From the NCBI GenBank assembly GCA_949752735.1, contig OX457037.1, forward strand, positions 35,376,446 through 35,440,445: DNA of 64,000 nucleotides. The letters are read 5' to 3'. Below, piece after piece: positions 24,501 through 33,500 of the stretch. The position numbers were made by a program, and so were the translations under genes. The notes under the pieces were generated by a model. The model ran no database searches, was not told the origin of the DNA, and saw nothing but the letters and a program-made list of their open reading frames with translations. This DNA is from Lumbricus terrestris. Lineage: Eukaryota; Annelida; Clitellata; Crassiclitellata; Lumbricidae. The first letter of the stretch is position 1. Each line of letters begins with the position of its first letter.

Positions 24501-27500
24501 GGAAAGCTCCCGAGAAGCAACTTCGAAGGAGCACTACATAAATCCTTATAATGAATTTAACGAAAGCTAAGAAAACTGGAAAAGTCAAACACACGTGGAC
24601 TTTTTGCACATGTGCATATCTCAGTCAATGGATTCTGATAATAAACAGAAATGTCCAAACCTTAAGACCTTTAACCTAAGTTGCACCTCAAACTTTTCAT
24701 GCATAGCCAGCCATTGATGGCCCACATTATTCAAATTTTACAATCTGTGATAGAACAGTGCCTAAAGTGTGGAAAAATCAGTTCCTGGACGCCCCTTACT
24801 TCTTCAAAAGAAGTGCATGGACGCCCCTTGCCTTTCCAGTCTGTGCTCGTCAATAAGTGGCTGGACGGCGTTCAGATTTTAAAACAAGTGCATGGACGCC
24901 GTCCATGACCGTCCAGGCACACTTTAAGCCCTGTGATAGATTACTGCTATTAGGTCACTACTGCATGTATTCTGTTTTGAGCTGCAATCAATTGAGCAAG
25001 CATGCATTTTAAGTCAATCAAAATGTCAACATCTCCAAAACCAATACAAGCACTTTAAAATATCAATCAAATATTGTGAGACAGTGGTGGGGTCGGCGCC
25101 ATGGAGTCGGAGAATTCCAGGTTCGAATCCACCTCAAGCCGCCATGTAAGGACCTTGAAACTCCGATGCAGTGTCTGCGCTGCAGTCGGGAGTGCCTCCA
25201 AGTAGTCAGCTTGAAAGGGCGCTATAGAAAATGCAAGCAATAAAAAAAAGAAAAAAAAAAGAAATAAATAAAACCCCAAACTTGTAAAGCATCGGTAAAC
25301 AATCACTGAACACCGGCTTAGCCACACACTCTGGAGACTCATCGCAGCTCCAAGTAGGCTCCTGGAAGGGGCGCTATATAAATTTTCGGAATGAATTCAC
25401 GAACGAACATCACCGCAATTATTCCGTCAATAAATAAAGAAAAACTGCACGTACACCAGCTTTGGCGATGAGCTGCTCAAGCTTCTTGTTCAGCATGTCA
25501 AGGTCGTTCTTCTTGTGCTCGATCTTAATCCTTCGTTGCTCGATCTCACGCTCGCTCTTGTTGAGTATCACGTTCTTCTGGTTTAACTCCTCTGCGATCT
25601 GATCGACCGTTTTCTTCAGCGACTCGATGTTCGACTGTACGTGAGTCGTCTGAAGAAGAATCTTGGAGATGTCGTTTTCGGTCGTTGCACTCTTTGACTC
25701 CTGTACGTAATTATAAGAAACGCGATTTTATCAAACGTGAAAAAATGCCGAGAATTTCTAGCACTTCAAAAGAACGGGAGATAGCTTCTAAATGCTTCAC
25801 CTGAAGGACATGTACAGGTTCATACACTTACCAATGAGGGACCCTATGCCCTACCAACAAAACTATTTCTTGCATTCTTAGGGCGACCCTGTTAACCGAA
25901 CCTTTGGGTTTACCCTTTGACATCAATACATGACTGTGACCATACGAACTATTTGCTTCAATCAATCAATCAATCACATGAATTTATATAGCGCCCCTTC
26001 AAGATCTCTACTCAGAGGCGCTCCCAACCCAGGCCTGGTCAAAGAGAAAGGTCTTGAGAAGACGGTAGAAAGAGCCAGCAGAGTCACGGGGAAGCGAACG
26101 GAGAGCCGCAGGGAGGCCATTCCAGATAGCTGGACCCACCACGGAAAATGCTCTTCGCTGCATAGTAGCGGTACGACAAAAAGGGACAAGAAAGTCACCG
26201 CGGGCAGCTGACCGCAGCGAACGACGGCCCAGAGAAACCGAGACTGGAGTAAAAAGCTCACATAGGTAGGATGGAGCTTGAGACAGAATGCAGCGCCAAG
26301 CTATAGACGAAACTCTATAAGCAATGCGTTGCTGCAGTGGGAGCCAGTGGAGGTCGTCCCTCATGAAGGCAGAAACGTGAGCAAACCGGGAAATGCCACC
26401 AACCAAGCGTGCTGCAGATCGAAGGACCCTAACCAAGGAGTTCAGACGGACCTGTGGGAGGCCAACATAAAGAGAGGAGCAGTAATCTAAGCGGCTGCAA
26501 ACAAAGGCATGGACAAGAGTAGAAGATGCAGTGAATGAGAGAGAGCGAGCAACGACGCGCAGCTGTCGAATTTGGTAATAGCAGGCACGTGACAGGGAAG
26601 AGATGTGCTTAGAGAAGGAGAGTTCTTGGTCCAAGATGACCCCGAGGTCTCGAACAGAGGTAGAGAAGGTTACAAGGGGAAACTCATGTGCGAGAGCAGC
26701 CAAATCAATCTTGGCCAGCTGCTGGCGAGTTCCCAGCCATATGAACTGTGTCTTCAAAGAGTTGAGTCGCAGTCGATTTGACGAAAGCCAAGAGGTAAGG
26801 GTGTCAGAAGCACAGTATCCAACTTCAGAATATTTACTGCTTGTGCTATGCTACGAGTATACAGTGATCAATAAAGTACATTGATTGATAGATTGACTGA
26901 TTAATTGATGATTGCTGACAATTCATCAAATCAAACATTGTGTCCATAGATGGCATCCAATACTGTTAAACGAATCAGTTCGGGACCCCAATAAACGTCA
27001 CTGTGCACTATGCACTCTAAAACAATCAACAGTACTTTTATTTAGCTCATGAATATTAGCTTACATCACTCCAAAATTACACAACTTCAGAATATTTAAA
27101 ATTCTGTGCTGCTCTCTCGTACACGTGATATAAAAAGAACTGCCTAGTCAAGGCCTGTATCACTAGATGCTCCTTTTTCCTTTCTCTAACATACCAAATT
27201 TACCAATGCCACAAAACATTTATAATGGAACACTTCTAAAAGTGCTGGTAGCACGTCACTTTAACTGATCTGAACTAAACAATAGAGATTATTCTAGGTG
27301 AGTCTTTTTTTGTATGTTTTAAGATACAATCGAATACAGACCAGGTCTTTGATTTCGTCTCGTTTCCTCTTTATCATCTTGTGTGTGTTCTGAGCCGCTT
27401 TGTCTGAAGTCAGCTGAGATCTCATTGTCTCCAGAATCTCGTCTTCGATCTTAACCTTCTCCTGGAATGCATGCTCAATCTCCTTGCGGATGTCAGTCAG

Positions 27501-30500
27501 CTTCCTCAGATTGTGATTCCTGTCCTGAAGCAGAAATGGAAATCAGTATATAGAAAACAAATCAAATCAAATCAAATTTAATGCTCCCAAAATCAATTAC
27601 ACACTATGGATTGCACAATAGGATCAAGACAATAGTTGAATGCACGATTAGATGTGCAGAGAGTTGGAAGTAGGGAAACAATAGGTGCCACTGAAGGGAA
27701 GATCCCCTTAGGTAGGGGCCCTATATAAGTGGCTGATTAGAGCAAAGATTATGTGAATTTCAGTTATTTAAATAAATTGTTAAGCAGGAACCTTTCTGAG
27801 GATTATCTTTGAGAACAATTTCATTATCATTACATCATTACCAGTTTGCTTCCTAATAAGGTCGCATACTAATAAGTAACAAGTCATGTAACTAGGTCAC
27901 TATGTGAAATAAATTTATGATCCATATCTCAGAATGCATCAGAATTTGAGGATGGCATCTGTTGAGAGAACAATGCTGATGATGTATTGTATGCTGATGA
28001 ACAGAATGGTCAATCCAAAATGCAAGACAATGATGATAGGTACCAAGACAATGATGATAGGTACCAAGACAATATATCAACTGAAGCTGATGGAAATTAC
28101 GAAAAATTGATGAAAGAACAATAAGCTGAATGCGCATATAGGATGCATGGGAGAGTGAGCAGACGAAAAAGACGTACTATATACGAAGACACTGACTGCA
28201 ATAAAGACAATAAGTTCTACAAGGTTGAACTTTGTTGGATTAAATTAAACCATCATAATGACTGCTAAAGAAAACAATGTTGATGTAGAGGTTGACCAGA
28301 ATCCTGCCAACAATAATACAATGCTTCAATCCAGATGTATTTGCCTTCATACATCTCTATCAATAGTTTTCATGGAATGGACTTCCACCATCAGTTCGCT
28401 CGGGACAACATTCTCTCTAATAGTCTTTCCTCATCTTTTCACTCACCTCAAATCCCGCATTTTCTCTCGGGGTAAACCGCATTGAGAGCGCTTCTGAAAG
28501 GCTTCTGCCAAGAGAAGTACTTTATAAATAGTCATATGCAATACAATACATTACAACATAATACAATACAATGAATTCATTAGGTACAATACAGCGCTCG
28601 TGAATAAGTTGGCGCCCCGCGCATGGCTTTCAAGTGGCGCTGTAGAAATATGGAGATTATGATCACAATTATTGTCAAAGAGACTGACCAGTAGTATAAC
28701 GACATATGCAATACAATACAATAAAATACAATACAATACAATAGGATACAATGAGTTCAATAGGTACTATTGTTATCCATGATACTGACCAGTACAACGA
28801 CACATACAATACAATACAATACAATGAGTTCAATAGGTACTATTGTCATCCATGATACTGACCAGTACAACGACACATACAATACAATACAATACAATGA
28901 GTTCAATAGGTACTATTGTCATCCATGATACTGACCAGTACAACGACACATACAATACAATACAATACAGTGAGTTCATTAGGTACCATTGTTATCCATG
29001 ATACTGACCAGTATAGCGACGGTCAGTGCGTCTTCCGTCTCCTTGAGTATGCGATTGTAAAGGCTGTACTCGTTCTTCAGTTCTTCGTGTTTCGCGAGAC
29101 ACGCGTTCAGGTTGTTGCGTGCTCGGTTCATCTCCTCCTCGGTCTTGCCGAGAACGAGCATCGACTTTTCGTTCTTCCTCTGCTCATTCTGAATGTTCTT
29201 CTTGTAGCCCTTCAGTTCCGTCTCGAGAGTCAGGATCTGCTGCTGCTGCTGACTGGATTCCAACAACACAATAGAGATGCAATATAACACAATACAACGT
29301 AACACAATACAATAATTGTCAGTTGCTGGTAGCAGATGCATCCCCAGTGGTCACTTAACACAGCTGGTCAGTGGTCAATAAAATCAGTCATTGTTTCTTT
29401 CAACGGTCACTTAGGTACCAAGCCGGAATGCTTTTGGGTCAGACGTATTGTCTATAATTTGATCAATTCAGGCATTTGGTCAAGAGGTCCATCAGTCAGC
29501 TAAACAGATCATGTGCCACTATAACGCAATGATAAACAACATTATGTGTCACTATAATGCATGAAACAGCATCATGTGCTGCTATAAGACATAGTAAAGA
29601 ACATCGTGTACCACTATTAAATAGCACATGATAAACTATATTATGCCGCATGCGCTAGTGTCAACGCATGATAAATGACATTACGTGTAACTACAACGCA
29701 TGATGCATTATCATGTGCTAACATAAGACATGATAAAGATGTACCACTATAGCACATGATAAACTACATCATGCGCTACTTTAACACATCATAAACTACA
29801 TCATCATCCATTATAACACATGATAAAGCACATTATGTACTACTAAAACATATGATAAACTAAATCATGCGCCATAATAAACAGCGATGACAGTAATTCA
29901 CCAACAATGGACAACAACAAAACTCATCGAATCAGTCACTCATAATTTACATCAAAACTAAAATAATGATTCAATATTCAATTAAATGAATTATCGGACT
30001 AATAATAAGATACCAACGATAAGTCAAAAAGTTTTTTTTGCATTTTTTTGGGTATAAATATCAATAAATTGATTACTGGAGTGCTCGTAGCATGGCCGCA
30101 TGTGCTTCATCGCGTCGTTTCATTCCAATGAGACTGCTATTCCATTGCTGGAACAGCTGCTTCTTCTCAATCGTAATCGACTGTACAACACGAAAAACAC
30201 ACAAAAAACACAGAACGTCAGTTTCAGCAGCAAACTTGACGAATAACATCAGCAAATCTGTACACGTGTGTAAATTTCAAGAATAAAGTTTCAGTAAATT
30301 TATAAAGTTTTGTGATTTAGAAACTGGCCACATATAAGATAAAGTATAACTGAAAATAGCCATAACGACATTTTTATTGAAACGAAAAAAGTAAAACAGT
30401 TTAACAGATGTGATAAGTTACAAATACAATGTTGGTTCAAAGGCAGGGCTTAAAGTGTGCCTGGACGGTCATGGACGGCGTCCATGCACTTGTTTTAAAA

Positions 30501-33500
30501 TCTGAACGCCGTCCAGAAACTTCTTGGCGAGCACAGACTAGAAAGGTAAGGGCGTCCAGGCACTTCTTTTGAAGAGGTAAGGGGCGTCCAGGCACTTATT
30601 TTTCCACACTTTAGGCACTGTTCAAAGGGAGAGTCCTAAAAGGGCCTAAACCCCACTAACAAGGATCCCCATAGAATAAATATCGAATTGAATAAATATC
30701 GAATTGAATAAATATCGAATTGAATAAAGTAATCGGGGGAGATATAAAATACCATGTGCTATGCTGCTGCTGCCGATGTCAAATGGTAAAGTGAGGTAAA
30801 TAATGTACTGGTATTGTAAGATTAAGATATATAAAGACGAACTATTTAGTAAGGTTCTCCACAATCAGGGCACGACAAATAAAGTAAAACAGCAATTATA
30901 GTACGGTAAGTAACTTCCATTGTGTAGTGCCCAAGGCATAAATCTATGGCACGCCAATCCAGAGGATTGGTCCACAACATGCTGTGATGGATGTGCAATT
31001 TGGAAAAGCAGAGGCTTATGTTGCAAATAAAGTAGCAACTGTGCAGATTGGTAAGATTAAAGGAGTTTTCAAGGAGTAAGGTACAAGGTGCTTCAAAATC
31101 CACAAACAGCAACTGAAAAGCTGGAAAAAGAGCGCATGAATCTTGATACCTCAATCTCCATCCGAGCCTCCATCACGGCCTCTTTCGCTGCCTTTGTTTC
31201 ATCCATCTGAGCCGCAAGCTGTGCAGCGCACATGCCGATCTCTTCCTGCATCTTCGCCACTTTTTCGTTCAGTCGATCGACAAAAAGATCCTGCAGCAAC
31301 GCAATCAGTTAGTGGACGTTCACTAAGTGACTCGTGTAACATTCGTACAGCTAAGACCCAAAGGGATTACCTAACGCTGCATGATCAATGTCAATGTAAA
31401 AGTAGACCATGTTAGGTGAAGCTGGCTATCACTCCTTCAGATATCTTTCATATGTATAGACATGAAACTTACTGATTCATATTATGTAAATTATCTTGAA
31501 CTATTACAGAACAGATTGCGACCTGATTGGACATTATAAATAGAACATCATGGCATAACCAATCAGAATGCATAAGAATATTCCATTTTATGTGGGCATA
31601 AATAATTGTAAATATCGATAATAAAGTACTTTGGACTCAAATCTTCCAACGAATGACAACAACTCGTGATCTGTGGACTATCTCACGTCGAGGTGGTTTA
31701 CAATATCATAATATTCATTCTGTTCCATACCTGAATCCGTTTATTTTCCTCTGCCCTCAGAACGTCCGCTTCCGCCTTTTCCGCAGCCCTCTTCATGACC
31801 GCAATGTCGCCCCGGACATTGTCCTTCACGTTCTCCATGTAGAAGATGCGCATGTTGATGTTCTCCACCTCCGCCTGGAGATCGGCGTTCTTCTTCCGTT
31901 CCACGTTCGCGAGCGTCTGCTTCTCCCGGTAGAACTTCCTCACGTCCCCCAGCTCCTGCTCCGTCAGCTCGCGACCGTGTTTCGCCGTCTCGAAATCGTC
32001 CCTCAGCTTCTCCAGCTGCATCTGGTTGCGCGCGAGGTCCTGCTGAACACCGTAGAGCTGGACACCGACGCTCTCACGCTCCTGCTCCTTCTTCTTCGAA
32101 TCGTGCGTCACCTCGCGCAACTGCAGCGTGATCTTTTCCAGCTCCTTCTCGTAGAACTCCTTCAGCTTCACCTGGTAGCCGGCCATCATCGGGTGGTCCG
32201 GATCGAGGACCACAAGCTCCGTGACGTTCTGATCATCATCGCCCAGACCATGGTCCTCCTCCTCATCCCTGGCGCTGTATTCCAGCAGCTCGTCGTCCGT
32301 CTCGTCGGCAGCCGGATAGTCACCGTAGTCGGCGACTTCGTCCGGACGACTCATCGGACTGATCTCATCCACCTGAGCCTCAAGCGCCGATGGAGCTTCG
32401 GCAGCTGTATCCTCGGCCGGATAGACGGTGGGGATTTCTTCTGCATCCGGTTGTGGATACTCGGCTCTGTCGTCGTTCACTCCGCCGAGGTCGACGACCG
32501 CCTGCGGGTCGAGCTTTAGGAGTTCCGTGTCTCCGGCGCGAGGGAAGCTGTAGAGGCTCGTCTCCACCTCCACCTCCTGCTCGTCTTCTCCCTTCGCTGT
32601 AACAAGAAATCACTTCCAGGTAGAAGAACAAGCCAATCGCCAACAGACTAAGTCAGATTAAGTCTCTCAAGTCTTTTTTCTTTGTTTGCGGTTGGGCTGG
32701 GAGCGCCTCTGAGTAGTTTCTTGAAGCGGCGCTATATAAATGCTCTGAATGAATGAATGAATGAATGAATGAATGAATGAATGAATGAAAGATCATCTCT
32801 AACTAAACTTACTAAAGCATGCTTTTTGTATTTACATGTCTACAAATGCATAGATAGAAAAAGCTAGAAAGGCCTTTCAAGTATATCACAGAATGAAAGA
32901 TCAATGTAATTGAACTGCAGAATCTCATATGGATATCTGTTAATTAGCTTTGTCACTCTCCATGGATAATGGTATATGAGATCTATGCTGCATGCACTTA
33001 CATTCTCTCTCGTGGTCGCCAAATCAAAATACCATTCAGTATAACCATAACCGGTATCTAATCTCTGAGTCTTCTGGACATACCTTTTTTCCCTTTATCT
33101 TTATCACCAACACCAAAAAGATCGTTCTCTTGAACGTCTGGTTCCTCTGGTTCATCATCCTTGTTCTCTTCTTCATAGTCTTGTATGTTGATCTAGACCA
33201 ATCAGAACAGAACTTAATATAAAACACACACACATACATCCACATGCACGTGCACACACACACACACACACACACTTACGCACGCACCCACGCACACTAG
33301 TCTTGTATGTCGATCTAGAACAATCAGAATAGAATTTAATACAACACACACACAGACATACACCCAAATGCACGTGCACACACACACACACACTCACGCA
33401 CGCACCCGCGCACACAAACACAAACGCACTTTAGCAGTTTGCTACCTTAAGCTCCAAAGAATGAAAATCAATTCCCCATGCCGTGGTGTGCAACACTGGA

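Noticed and set aside
31653..32519. Plus-strand 288-codon His/Leu/Val-rich frame
   Set aside because: Antisense of CCDC40 exon 4, which has clear homology on the minus strand.
31698..32573. CCDC39 as the identity of the minus-strand coiled-coil gene
   Set aside because: The LVVLDPDHPMM motif, the acidic N-terminus and the MLWEKKTQLARE/EIHAMRLEIHRM segments fit CCDC40, its partner, rather than CCDC39.
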